A DNA stretch of 64,000 bases from contig JAQJVL010000029.1 in NCBI GenBank assembly GCA_035578905.1, positions 3,990,668 to 4,054,667 of the forward strand. Reading direction: 5' to 3'. This document shows positions 20,731-31,646 of this stretch, in pieces. The notes under the pieces are model-generated. The model made no database searches and had not been told where the DNA came from. It saw nothing but the letters and a program-made list of their open reading frames with translations. The translations under genes and the position numbers were made by a program. This DNA is from Stictocephala bisonia. Lineage: Eukaryota; Arthropoda; Insecta; Hemiptera; Membracidae. Within the stretch, counting starts at the first letter, position 1. The number at the start of each line of letters is the position of its first letter.

Positions 20731-21124
20731 AAAAATAAAATAAACACAAAGAAACTATTTGAAAGCTAGTAATAGAACAATTATTGTACTAGAACTTACA
20801 AAAACTATGCACATATCACAGTGTGTCAACAATGAGTTAATTTGCAATACAAATTATATCATGATGAGGAGTGGGGGAAGACCCACATGAGTATGCATGT
20901 GATTTTGTTGTCCTGAATTTAGTCAAGCTTTTGTTGGTTTTAGTGCACAGTTTAAAAAACGTTTTAGACCATGTTGTTCAGTTATAAATAGCCAATTCAT
21001 TTAAGGTAATATCTTAGAAGTTAACAATGAAATAGTTTATTAAAAATTGGAAAACCCAAAAATTTTTACTTGTAAAGGCACTAAATATAATTTCCAGTAC
21101 AATAGATTTGGCCATAGATAAGAG
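20731..21124. other. Spacer inside the long-TIR transposon
   Basis: AT-rich, presumably 5' flank of the transposase remnant; no other feature recognised. Confidence 0.4.
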
Positions 21125-21370
21125 AATCTGACCCTTGTACTCTGAGATAAGATAAAAAAGTTAAAAGTTAAAGATTGTCTTATTTTACCAGGCGAAGTTA
21201 GGGCTAAGGAGCCCTCTCTAACACTTAACCTGGGGACCAACGGCTTTACGTGACTTCCGAACCACGGGAGCGGCAGGGCAAAATCTATTAGTGGTCACAT
21301 CGGGAATCGAACCCGGACCGGCAGCGTGGCAAGCCAGCGCCTTAGCCCCTTATCTACGGCCGCTCCAGAT
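21125..21370 (-). repeat. tRNA-derived SINE, minus orientation
   Basis: On the minus strand it starts GGAGCGGCCGTAGATAAGGG, with an A-box-like segment (GGCTAAGGCGCTGG) and a perfect B box GGGTTCGATTCCC about 35 nt later. It then continues into a CGTGGTTCGGAAGTCACGTA motif and ends in a region rich in A/T. The TTACGTGGAATCCGAACCACG motif in the repeats at 33790-34060 and 41003-41327 is related to the last part. Confidence 0.7.
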
Positions 21371-22068
21371 AAGGGAGCTAGATAATCAGTTAGCTAGCTA
21401 TAGAGCTTGTATTGTACATCATTTGGGAATATCTTGCACTTCTCAAACTAATGTTGCAAAATTTTACTTCAGACATGTTGAACAGATAAGGATCTACTAA
21501 CCTTGTGCTGCCTGACCTGAATACTAGTTTTCTTCATTATAAAAGACTGCTTACAAACTGGTTTTAGACAGCTGTTTGTTTTTGTTTACTTACTAGGATC
21601 AAGAGGCATTGTTATTAGTCATGCACCCATTAAAAATATTAAAGGTTTCCAACCATAGCTGTGCAAAAGAAAATTAATAAAGACAGTCCAAATCAAATCG
21701 CCATGTGGTGTTATAACCAGGAACAGGGCAGTATTAAGAATTGTTGCAGTTGTGTGATATGTTGACATTGATAACAAAACCACCTTTTCTTATCTTCAAG
21801 GTCATTCTTATCATTATTTTTACAAAATTGGTGAACTATTAGTGTTCAGCAATAAAAGATATTAATTTAAATTAAATAATCATTCGAAGCCTTTACAAGA
21901 TACCTTTACAAGACTGAAACCCAACCACATTCTGTTTATTGTTGACAACAGCTGACTGCATATGCAATAGACTTTCAATCAAAGAATACATCACTGTTTA
22001 TCAATCACTACTCACGGTTTACCTCTTGGTGGTGAACTTAGTAACCACTAATGTAAGCAGTTAGTAGA

Positions 22069-23710
22069 TTGGCCACTGATAATTTTACAAACATTATGTT
22101 TAAAATAGGAGATTATGTTTTTGCTTGTGTAAGGGGACATCAGGCCTGGCCAGCAGTTATTAATGAAATAGAAAGTAAAGAAAAATTTACTTGGTACAAA
22201 GTTAATTTTTTTGGGCCACAAAAAGAGAAACAAGGTCAGTGTACAAAAAAACAAATTATATTTCTATGAAGAGAAGAAAGCAACTGTTTGCAAAGGTAAA
22301 ATAATGGAAAACAAAGAGTTTGTTCGGTCAATAAAAGAAATAGAAGCAGAAATAAAAACCAGAAAATCAAAGAAAAATAGCTACAGTTCACCAAATAATT
22401 TTTTACCATTAAACTCTGCTCATACCAGTTTCAATCTTAATAAAAGCCTTAGAACACCATCAGACAAATCTGTAAATACACCAAGTCAAATGGACCTTGA
22501 TGTTCAGCTAGAAACTTTAACACAAAAATGCTTAGAGCTAGAAAAAACAGGTTAAAGTGTGAAGAAAGAATCTCTTTTATAGAAAGAGAAAAGTGTTTTA
22601 AAATTGAAATAGAACAACTTAAAAATAAAAATGGTGATCTAGAAAGAGAGTTAAGTGTTTTAGCTCATAATACCCCTGACAAAAAAAACCCTTGATTTCC
22701 AAACCCAAATCATTCTCAAAGAACTGCAAGAGAAAAACTTGAAAATGAAAACCTAAAAGAAGCTTCAAAATTATTACAGGAAGAACTTAACTTAATGGAG
22801 CAGAAATTTCACAACATCATCACCTGATAACAGTCTTACAAGCTTTCCTCCTCTGCAATTACCAAAGGATTATGTCCCAACCCCTTGGTCTCAGCAAGTC
22901 ACTAAACATAACAAAAGAACTATAAGGCCGAAGAGTCCTCATCTGCAAGCAGGCCTCCCGACTAGCAATAGTTTTGCACCTTTAGCAGAAAGTGATGAGA
23001 GGAAGGAAGGAGAAAAAAGTGAAGATGATACAGTTGGCTTAAAAAATGATCATAAAAGTCTCATATGTGGTGACAGCCATGGGCGTGATTTAGCTTTCCA
23101 CCTTAATAAAAAACAAAAATCAAAAAACGCTGTTGGCTTTGTTAGGCCCGGAGGACGCACAAAAGACATTGTATATAGTGGTAATATCGAAGCTGAAAAT
23201 CTTGAGGACAATGATGTACTAATTTTGGTATGTGGTAGTAACGATGTAGCTAGAAATGAAGCTCTAGAGGGTTTTAAAAATACAGTACAAAAAAATTCAC
23301 ATACAAGGATTGTCCTAGTTGACCTACCGACCAGATATGATCTAGCTAAATGGTCGTGTGTGAATAAAGAAATAGTAAAAACCAATAAGGCTCTACAAAA
23401 ACTCAGTCAGAAGTTTTCAAATATTTTATTTGTAGAGGCAAGCACGGCTGATAGAACGCTACATACTCGACAAGGTTCACATTTAAACTATAAGGGGAAA
23501 ATGTGGCTAGCTGAAAAAATAGCCAAAACAATCACCGGGGAAGCAGCAACTGGAGCCAACATGAAGAACCCTGAACAGGGCTTGGCAGAAGAGATGGAGG
23601 CCAGAAAGAGCCCTGAACAGGGAATGGCACGGGAGCAGCAACCACCTCCACCTGGCACCGAGGAAGAGTCGGAAAACTTCAAACAGCCACTAGTAACCGA
23701 GGTGCCTTAG
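22069..23710 (+). pseudogene. LINE ORF1: PWWP-like, coiled coil, SGNH esterase-like
   Basis: The first 60 residues (MFKIGDYVFACVRGHQAWPA, then WYKVNFFGPQKEK) fit a PWWP-type fold: GD.VFA.VRG..AWPA. After a frameshift near 22230-22265 a Lys/Glu-rich region follows, with heptad-like segments (LETLTQKCLELEKT, ERELSVLAH) that suggest a coiled coil, interrupted by stops near 22553 and 22696. The last part is an SGNH/GDSL-esterase-like domain: GDSHGRDLAF (about 23062), VCGSNDV (about 23228) and GSHLNYKGK (about 23475), which match blocks I, III and V. It ends in a Pro-rich tail. Esterase domains in ORF1 are known from CR1-like LINEs; the PWWP-like start is less familiar to me. Confidence 0.65.
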
Positions 23711-23769
23711 CCAGTTCACAGACTCCTCTTACACCTATAGTTTCCAGTACTAATGTTTCACTAAACACA

Positions 23770-26553
23770 AATCGTCCTTTTACTGTGTTCCACTTAAACA
23801 TACAGTCATTAAGAAGTAAGCTAGACAGGCTAGAATTATGGTTAAATAAAATTGCCTATGATGTAATACTAATTAATGAGCACTGGCTTGCCACACAAGA
23901 ATTAGACATGTATATTCCAGCTGGTTACAAGCTCGCAAGCTCCTATTGTAGACAACCTCCCTATGTTAGAGGGGACTCTTTAATTTTTGTAAAAGATTAT
24001 TTTGAATACCAATTAATAGATATGGTTAAATTTTTTTCACTACATGAGTTTGAATTTCAGGAATTTTTTTGACTAAGCTTAATTTGGTTGTGTCAACAAT
24101 ATATAGAACACCAAATTCAAGTTTGGTTAGTTTTTTTAACCTGTTTGAAGATTTTTTGAGAATGGTGTGTGAAAAATTTAATAAAGCTAATGTGATAATA
24201 TCTTCAGATTTCAACATAGATCTTACAAAAAATACTCATGAATCAGTACAGTTTCTAAATATCCTCCGATCATACAATTTTTATTGTTTAAATAGTGATA
24301 GTACTAGGGATAAGGCTTGTCTAGATAACATTGTGACTAATATGGATAGGGAGGGCATAGTTTGTAGTGTAATTCAGCCTAGTTTATCTGACCATTTGGT
24401 AGTGCTTGCAAAAATCAGTTATTTAGATGTAAGTTACAATGGAGAACCTAAAGTTAGAGAAATCATTTATAAAAAGGTAAGAGTAATAAATTCTAATACC
24501 ATTGCAAGCTTTAAAGAAAGATTGATTCAAGTAAACTGGCTGCAATTAAATAATTTTTTAAACGTTGACCAAGCTTATGAATATTTTATGTATATATTGA
24601 CGTTCATATAATGAATGCTGTTATGTTAAAAATGTAAAAATTAATCATTCTCACAGGCCAGATAAAAAGTGGTTAACAGTAGAATTGAAGCAAATGAGGA
24701 ATTATGTTTTGTCACTATATGATAGACTTAAGCAAAATAAAAGTACTGGTAATGAAAATGAGGCAAACAGTTGCAAAAAAACTATACAATTCCGCCAAAA
24801 AACAGTACAAAAATAGAATTAAAGAGTTTAAAATTTTAGCAAATGAGAATTATATAAATAAGTCTCAGAACAAGTGCAAAGCAGTTTGGACAGTCATTAA
24901 ATCCAATATTAATAAGTCTAAAAACTTCAATAAAATTGAGGTAGAATCTAGTGTGTTGAATGATTACTTTATTAACTGTGCTAAAGAAGTACGGTAACTG
25001 GTAAACCAATATTAGACAATAACGAATCTGCCCTAGTTTCAGTTAAAAATTGCATATCTGGTGGTAACAGTAAATACCAGAAGTAAATTTGAGTGGAAAC
25101 CAATTTTAATAAAAGATGTTCTTAAATATTTAAAAGGTCTTAGTACATCTCAAAGTGAAGATTTTTATGGCATTTCAAATAAAACAGCTGATATAATAGC
25201 AGAGCCTTTGACTTACCTATTTAATATGTCTCTTATTTCAGGTATTTTTCCCAACGTCTTAAAAGTCACAAAAGTTATACCAATATTTAAAAAGGAGAGA
25301 AATCTCAGCCCTCTAGTTATAGGCCTATATCACTTGTACCTATCTTAAGTAAAGTGTTTGAATGTTCCATAAAAGATCAACTCTATGAATTTTTCTATCA
25401 AAATGGATTTCTCTCACAGGAACAGTATGGTTTTCTTCCTGGTCTTAGCACTTCCAGAGCAGTTGAATCAGTTGTTGAAAATATACTAATGTCTTTTGAA
25501 AATAAGTTTTTTCTTCTGCTACGCTAATAGATCTATCTAAAGCATTTGATTGTATATGCCACGAATTACTTTTAAGGAAATTAAGTTGTTATAGTGTCAA
25601 AGATAGAGAATTGGAACTGTTATCATCTTATTTGAGTAATAGAAAACAGATGGTTGTTCAGGGTGATAATAGATCTAACTTTGAAAATACTAACATAGGA
25701 GTCCTCAAGGCTCAGTTTTAGGTCTTTTTCTATTTATTATTGCAATAAATGATTTTTCTTTTAGTGTGCCTTGCACAGCCATCCTTTATGCAGATGTTAC
25801 TACATTATTCCATAAAGATAAGGACATAGAAGGTCTATTAAGACAGGAAAAACAATCAATGCAAGCTGCTTTAGTTTGGTTTAAATCCAGCTGCTTAGTA
25901 GTAAATAGCAATAAAACCGAAAACATTATTTTCTCTCTTGATCACAAAATCTATGGTAGTGTTAAGCCTGTCAAACTTTTGGGATTTTTTCTTGATAGTA
26001 GGCTAAGTTGGAGCTGTCACATTGAGCATTTATTTGCTAAGTTGGCTAGGGTATGTTATTTATTAAGAAAGCTAAAATTTAATGTAACTCTTGAAAGATG
26101 ATTTCAGCTTACTATGCATTTTTTTAAACTCGTATAACCTATGGCATTTCACTTTGGGGCAACTGTACCAGTTCAAATAAAATATTCATCTGGCAAAAAA
26201 AGGCTTTGAGAATTAATTATAAAAAATGTAAATGATTCAGAATCATGTTTCCCAATTTTTAAAGAGTATCATATAATGCCTTTTCCATGCTTATATATGT
26301 ATCGATGTCTATTAAATGTAAAAGAGAATCTACAATCATTTAATGTTAGGAAATACTTTCACCAATATCCCACAAGAAAAAATTTTTTATTGGACCTCTT
26401 ACGTACCAGATTGCAAATAACAAAAAACAGTCATTTAAGCATGCAAATAAGATTATTTAATAAGTTACCAGAAAGTGCCTGGACAGTTGACTTTAAAAAG
26501 TTTAGAAATATATTGGATATTTGGTTTAAAGATAAATTGTTTTTATTCTATTG
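23770..26553 (+). pseudogene. LINE ORF2: AP endonuclease plus reverse transcriptase
   Basis: Begins VFHLNIQSLRSKLDRLELWL...DVILINEHWL, the endonuclease start with its N and E blocks. SSDFNIDL and LSDHLVV follow, with the SDH end motif. The RT begins about 25085 with ...GISNKTADIIAEPLTYLFN...VIPIFKK, then [22 protein letters not shown], a PQGS-type block near 25690, and YADVTTLF (25784-25807). The second Asp of the usual YADD is Val here, which would abolish polymerase activity. At least four frameshifts or stops occur (near 24070, 24615, 25345, 26100). The tail (LFNKLPESAW...FKKFRNILDIWF) is the usual C-terminus of such elements. Confidence 0.85.
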
Positions 26554-26877
26554 AACGATATCTGGCTTGTGATATTAGTACTTTGAAATTTTAATTTTTA
26601 TTAATTTGTTTATATAGCATTGATGTTTATATTTGCTCAACTATATCCTGTAGTTGTTTATTATGTTTGTAATTGTCATCATAATATATTTTATCACATA
26701 CTCCATTTATTACGTTCATAATGAATGTATTTGCTACTGATAATGTAATTATTGACAAAGCCTATTGTACAACAGTTTGTATTTAACGACCAATAAACAT
26801 CTTGAATCAGATGTTTAATATTTACTTCATCAGCTGATATGATATGCATTTAACACCAGCAATTCGATGTCTAATAA

Positions 26878-27293
26878 AATGAAACAGAGCATACATCGTA
26901 GTGCCTAAATTAATGTTACTTCTTTATTTATGAACGGATTTTATTAAAACAGGATTTGTTATTATATTTTGCAAACTTTTTTATTTCTTGCGTATTTCTT
27001 GTTTTTGTGAAGTTTACAATTAATTTTTTTTTTAAGTACCGCCATTTTGAAAATATTCAACATTATAAAAATAATATTATTACAGTGTTAAAAGAAGCAT
27101 AACAGGTACCTTCATTCCAAATTTTTTGAGCACTGAATTGTGAGGAGTTATGAAATTACACATCATTTAATGAAAATGGCCACCATATTGAAAACCAAGC
27201 ATGTTTGGGCCTATATGTATAGGAACATTTTTACTCATTTTTATCCGTTGAATCATAACCTTAAGTTATGAAGTGTAGTTTGGGAACACCCTG
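26878..27293 (-). repeat. Right long terminal inverted repeat
   Basis: Inverted partner of 19041-19440. Terminus ...TTTGGGAACACCCTG followed by TATATA. It lies immediately right of the LINE 3' end, consistent with the LINE having inserted between transposase and this terminus. Confidence 0.75.
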
Positions 27294-27371
27294 TATATAG
27301 ACATTGGAGAAAATTACAATAGTTTCATATTTGTCAGAAAACGTCAATTTTTTTCTTATTGTGCTTGTTAA

Positions 27372-28133
27372 CCCTTTGAGGACCAGAGCCATTAAAAAAA
27401 AAAAAAAAAGTTGTCAAAATTTTTTTTTTTGCAAACAGTCAGTTTTGTATGCGAAAAAGACCGCAAGAAATCTGCGTTTTTGCAAAGGTTTGTAAAATTT
27501 TTTGTATTTTTGTCAATTTTTAAGATATTTTAATAATTCTTTTACCAAAATGATTGTCATTAGTTACTCTAGCAACTAATAAGGGTATATTGCTGTTTGA
27601 TTGACATAATAATATACCTACGCCGGAAAAAAAATAAAAGAACCAAAAAATAAAATAAAATTTTGACTTTGTGTGTCAACAGAAAAAAATCAATAAATAT
27701 TTTTACTGTGGGAAACTATTTTATTCAATTATAAATGTTATAAACAAACTATAAAACAATCAAACAAAATGAATAAATCACCGCACATAACCTTCTTCAC
27801 TTGTTTACAAGCACTCACGCACTGCCCACTGCCACTGTGAGCGCTAGTGACGTGATGGAAACACGGAACAAAAAACAACCAATTAGTATTTTTTTTAGCT
27901 GTTCTTTTATCGAAAACATTATCAAGGCACTTAGTAAGAAACCAAAGACATTTAAAACAAGATACGGGATCATTCAATGTACTATAGAAAACATACTACA
28001 CAAATTATTGCCCGCTGACGATATATCGTCAGTGGCGTTTTTCGCACTGTCGGCTGCTGACGATATATCGTCAGCGCGGGGTTTTTCGCACAAAATAGTA
28101 CTGACGAAATATCGTCAGTTGGTCCTCAAAGGG
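27372..28133. mobile_element. piggyBac-like MITE with cruciform repeats (762 bp)
   Basis: TTAA at 27368-27371 and 28134-28137 flank perfect inverted ends CCCTTTGAGGACCA / TGGTCCTCAAAGGG (one mismatch at most at the inner edge). Near the right end the palindrome CTGACGATATATCGTCAG occurs at about 28015 and 28061, with a third, imperfect copy at about 28102. No transposase; small open frames are unsupported. TTAA target plus CCC(T/A)-starting ends identify the superfamily. Confidence 0.8.
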
Positions 28134-28137
28134 TTAA

Positions 28138-28532
28138 TATTATGATAAACACTTAAAAGTTTCAATTTATATGAAAAAACCTTAAAAAATTAAGTTTTCA
28201 TAATACATTTTTCAATCTGATCTGATTACGTAAGAGAGTGAGTTATTAGAGAGGATGCAATAACTGTCTGCTATTGTATGTGTGTTCTGAAATATATCCA
28301 TTCACAAGCAGAAGATTCAGTCAAACATGAAGAGTAACATCAGAGATCAGATAACTATAGAGATACTGTGCTCATGTGTATCTGGCATACACGTTTGTTC
28401 TCGTAAGTTGGGTACTTTATATTCATTTGCACTGGCCCCCTAGAACCTCTTAATTGTCATGATTCTACCGACCTTCAAACTACGTATGCAACCTGTCTAA
28501 CGCAGGCTGTTAAATATTAATTCTTTTTTTTT
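28138..28532. other. Intergenic, no recognised feature
   Basis: AT-rich, nothing coding or repeated that I can delimit. Confidence 0.4.
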
Positions 28533-29238
28533 TACTTACATGTATTAATCAGTCAATCTGACACTAGATAACTAGACAACGTGCTTCAAGTGAAAAGATT
28601 CATCATCAGGTCATTTGTCTCTATTAAGATGAACTTGAAACTTATTTTATATAAAATTCACATACGTAAATACATATTCTGGTACACACTAATATAGTTC
28701 TGTGGGTGATTTATGTGCAAGAACTGGATTACACTTCAGTTATTCCCCTCCTTCATCTATATCATTGTTTTCATTAGGATCAGCTGTGACAATTGATTTT
28801 GTTTTGTGTATGAGAGTGTTGAATAATATGTTATTGTTGTATACAAAATGTATCTTGTCATTGAGTAAATGTGGATTATTTTTAAACTTGTAAATTTCGT
28901 ATTCTTCTAGTGTTTTTAATAGTTTACTTTTGTGGTAAAACTGAATTATCTGTAAATTTTCATCTATTGATTGAAGAGAGTGATTGGTATCAAGGTGTTG
29001 AGCGAGGTGTGATTTCTGTTGATTGTGCTTGGGGTCTAGATAGTGTTCTTTTTAAGTAGCACGCCCACAGAACTATATAAGTGCGTGCATAATATGGTTT
29101 TACGTGTGTGAACTTTATATAAAATAAGTTTCTAGTTCATCTTAATAGAGACAAATAACCTGATAATAAGTCTTTTATTTTAAATGCATCGTCTTTTATC
29201 TAGTGGACAGATTGACTGATTAATACACATAAGTAAAT
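28533..29238 (-). mobile_element. Penelope-like element fragment between inverted repeats
   Basis: Two inverted arms (28533-28706 and 29048-29238) share ATTAATCAGTCAATCTG, TCAGGT.ATTTGTCTCTATTA and TATATAGTTCTGTGGG blocks over about 175 bp. The enclosed segment encodes, on the minus strand, the C-terminal end of a Penelope-like protein. Penelope elements are known for terminal repeats that may lie inverted, so this looks like a 5'-truncated copy with its pseudo-LTR arms. Confidence 0.65.
28740..29025 (-). pseudogene. Penelope GIY-YIG endonuclease C-terminus
   Basis: The open minus-strand frame reads SHLAQHLDTNHS, then LQIIQFYHKSKLLKTLEEYE, IYKFKNNPHLLNDK, ending at a stop at 28740-28742. The pattern (A.H....H), a basic K.K..L.LE(E/Q) segment, then ...LLND is the familiar end of the GIY-YIG endonuclease of Penelope-like elements, with LEE carrying the candidate metal-binding Glu. 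The reverse transcriptase part is absent. Confidence 0.65.
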
Positions 29239-30418
29239 ATTGATCCTGTCTGGGGCTAAAATGTCTAATTTTATTAATTAATAACTCTACCTTTTCTCCC
29301 TCAAAATTCTATCTGATTATGTTACTATAGATACAATAAAGAAAGTCTACAACGCCACATTTCATAGCATCAATTATGTGTGCTAGTTGTATGGAGTGGC
29401 ACTTCAGCGACAAATCTCAACAGAATTTGTATGATACAAAAGAGAACCATCAGAATAATACACAACAAATGTACAATGAAACTGCAAATAATTTTTAAAT
29501 TAACAAAAATTGTAACCCTTCCCAATAACTAGATTTTTGGAATTTGCAAGTTTACTTAAAAAATAAAATGTTTAGTTATAAATATGAAAATAAATACAAA
29601 ACCAGAAGGAAAACTGTCATTTTCCTAACCCTCCATGATAGAAATTTCAGCTGCTTACGTGTCTTGTAGAATCACGAATAAAATCTTAAAAACAAATGTA
29701 AACATGGTTGACAAATTATTTCCTAAATAAGTTAAAAAAGACCTATTAATGATTTTTGTTTTGAAAATGACTTCTATTTAAAGGCTTAGTATTAATGATT
29801 TATTGTACTTTTTTTAGTAGCAATGAACATGACTTTTCTCATGTACAACACTGTATTTAAAGAGAAATAAAGAATAATAAACGCTTTGACATATTTAAAA
29901 CACTGATGTAAACAACTTGATAATTAATTGACTTAATAGTAATTGACAGATTTAGAGAGGGGATAATTCCAATTAATGCCTTATCTGTAAAACTTAGTTT
30001 GTGTCCATTCACTAAATGCAGGACTTAAGTGTCCATGCATTGTCTGTATTATCTCAAGAATGTGATAACATTGAATGGTCTCTGTTCACAGCATACATCC
30101 ATTGTATCGGGCTATGCTGTTATTTCAGAGTTAATATCAATACTTTATATCATTTTTCCTAGTAAATTGAAGTTTACTTATTTAATCTTTTACTCTAGAA
30201 AACTAATGTTCACTTTTTTAACAAATTTTGATGTTTCAAAATCATAATATTTTGCATCTGACACATATTATTTTATCGAGTCTAAATACTATAAATATTT
30301 CAGAACTGTCCTCTGGGTGGGATCGTTTGATCATTTTCCAATATTCAAAACAAGTGTATAATAGTACATTATTCTTGGTTATAATGCAGTGACCATGTCA
30401 TCCTGAAGATGAGTACTA
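29239..30418. other. AT-rich intergenic with a LINE scrap
   Basis: Apart from the LINE fragment listed separately at 29340-29495, no gene or repeat could be delimited. Confidence 0.4.
29340..29495 (+). pseudogene. LINE reverse-transcriptase C-terminal scrap
   Basis: One plus-strand frame reads LVVWSGTSATNLNRICMIQK followed by RTIRIIHNK, the (Y/L)..WG......I...QKR.IRII pattern that follows the RT domain in Jockey-type LINEs. Only about 50 residues survive. Confidence 0.6.
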
Positions 30419-30841
30419 CAGTAAACCCTCGATTTAACAGACAGCTTGCAGCTGTATTATAGTTTATCTAAATTAATATATACTGTTTCTGTATATATTA
30501 ATTGTATCCTTTGTATAATCCTATACTGAAATAAGTTTTATACAAAAATTAAATTATAGAACATGTAGTTTTTTTAAGGTAACTACAGATATTTTATACA
30601 TAGTTATTATTTATTAATCATCACATCCTAAAACTCTATATCCTTATGGGTTAATAATTTTTATATAATATATATTTGAATATTTTATTGATTGTACAGT
30701 TAAAAATGAGCTTGCAGCATCACAGCTGTTTTGAGTAAGGTGTGGTAATCTCATAACAGCTTGGAGTGAATTCACCCTGATTTAACTGACAATCGGCTAT
30801 AACAGACTTGAGCCTACCCAATTTAGTTCGAGAAATTACTG
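30419..30841. mobile_element. Tigger/pogo-like MITE (423 bp)
   Basis: Left end CAGTAAACCCTCGATTTAAC; right end read inward on the minus strand CAGTAATTTCTCGAACTAAA. TA flanks both ends. The TIRs match imperfectly, so it is an older copy. No coding capacity. Confidence 0.6.
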
Positions 30842-31262
30842 TATGTGATCAAATATTAACATTTGTACATACTAACATTTAAGAGATAATTGGATTTTGA
30901 TTCTGTAAATAATGTTTACCTTGCCTAACTAAGCAGCCTGACACTGGAATGGAAGGCATATCACATAAATCAATGACAGTGCCATTAAATCTTGACTTGG
31001 CTTATTAATAGCTAATAAAAGGAGTAGTAATTGTACCTAAACCAGACAAAATTTAAAACTACTCTGCTTTGGTCAGTCAAAGAAGTCACAAATTTGCTAT
31101 GCGAATGGACCATTGTGGTTGTGTACAGAAAATGACATATAGCAGGCAAGTAATCATTCCAATAAATTTCAATTTTGTAAATTAAAAAAAATGTAATACA
31201 ATTTTACTATACAAAAATATTAACAATTTTCAATTCTTTCTCATAATTGCACTTGGGTTCCT
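30842..31262. other. 3' flank of UBLCP1 (minus-strand gene)
   Basis: Probably carries the 3' UTR of the minus-strand gene that ends at 31263; I see no clean AATAAA on the minus strand close by. No other feature. Confidence 0.4.
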
Positions 31263-31646
31263 TTACGTATTACGGCTTCCATCTTCACTGTTGCCAGTAT
31301 TCCCAACAGAACCTCCGCTCTCTCCTTGGTCACTATCTGTCGGACTCCCACTTCCTGAAGGTTTCTTCTTTTTCTTCTTCTCTTTGCGTTTTTTATTCAA
31401 AATTTTTTCCCAGTTTCTGTGGTTCAACACACTTAAGTCTTCAACACTAGCAATTTCTTTTAGATACTTAGCAAGTTTTAGTAACTCTTTATCAGTCTTT
31501 CGATTAACATGTGCTTGACGAAAGGCTCGAATTCGGAGACCGTTACCTGGATTCATCAAAAAGTTTCGCCTTATATCATCAAACATGATGGTATTGGAGG
31601 AATTGAACTGTGGAAATTTTCCCCAAATTACTCCAAGAGGCTTCAC
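31263..31646 (-). CDS. UBLCP1: UBLCP1 exon 5 (terminal)
   Basis: The acceptor TTTTTAAG precedes GTGAAGCCTC. Encodes [53 protein letters not shown] and NHRNWEKIL, then a run of Lys ([14 protein letters not shown]) and a Ser/Gly/Asp-rich end before the stop at 31263. The Lys-rich tail could act as a nuclear localisation signal. Confidence 0.93.
   Translation of the reverse strand: MKPLGVIWGKFPQFNSSNTIMFDDIRRNFLMNPGNGLRIRAFRQAHVNRKTDKELLKLAKYLKEIASVEDLSVLNHRNWEKILNKKRKEKKKKKKPSGSGSPTDSDQGESGGSVGNTGNSEDGSRNT

Larger units (their letters stand above)
21560..26825 (+). mobile_element. Non-LTR retrotransposon, CR1/Jockey-like, defective
   Basis: Two-ORF LINE, full-length or nearly so, inserted inside the long-TIR transposon. 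ORF1 region 22069-23710, ORF2 (endonuclease plus reverse transcriptase) about 23770-26553, then an AT-rich 3' region ending near AATAAACATCTTGAATCAGA (26790-26810). Both ORFs carry frameshifts and stops, and the RT active site is changed. The 5' boundary is approximate. 21371-22068 is its likely 5' UTR plus flank, with no other feature seen. Confidence 0.8.
19041..27293 (-). mobile_element. Long-TIR DNA transposon split by a SINE and a LINE
   Basis: Sequence at 19041-19440 and the reverse complement of 26878-27293 are clearly homologous over about 400 bp, both starting at a CAG..GTTCCCAAACTAC terminus flanked by TATA. Next to the left terminus lies a minus-strand transposase remnant (19640-20730) whose start faces the right end. 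Between its start and the right terminus sit a SINE (21125-21370) and a LINE (about 21560-26825). The simplest reading is one DNA transposon of about 2.5-3 kb inflated to 8.3 kb by two insertions. Alternatively the two termini could belong to two separate MITE copies. Confidence 0.6.

Noticed and set aside
22048..22254. Antisense 68-codon frame over LINE ORF1
   Set aside because: Reverse-strand shadow of the PWWP-like coding segment.
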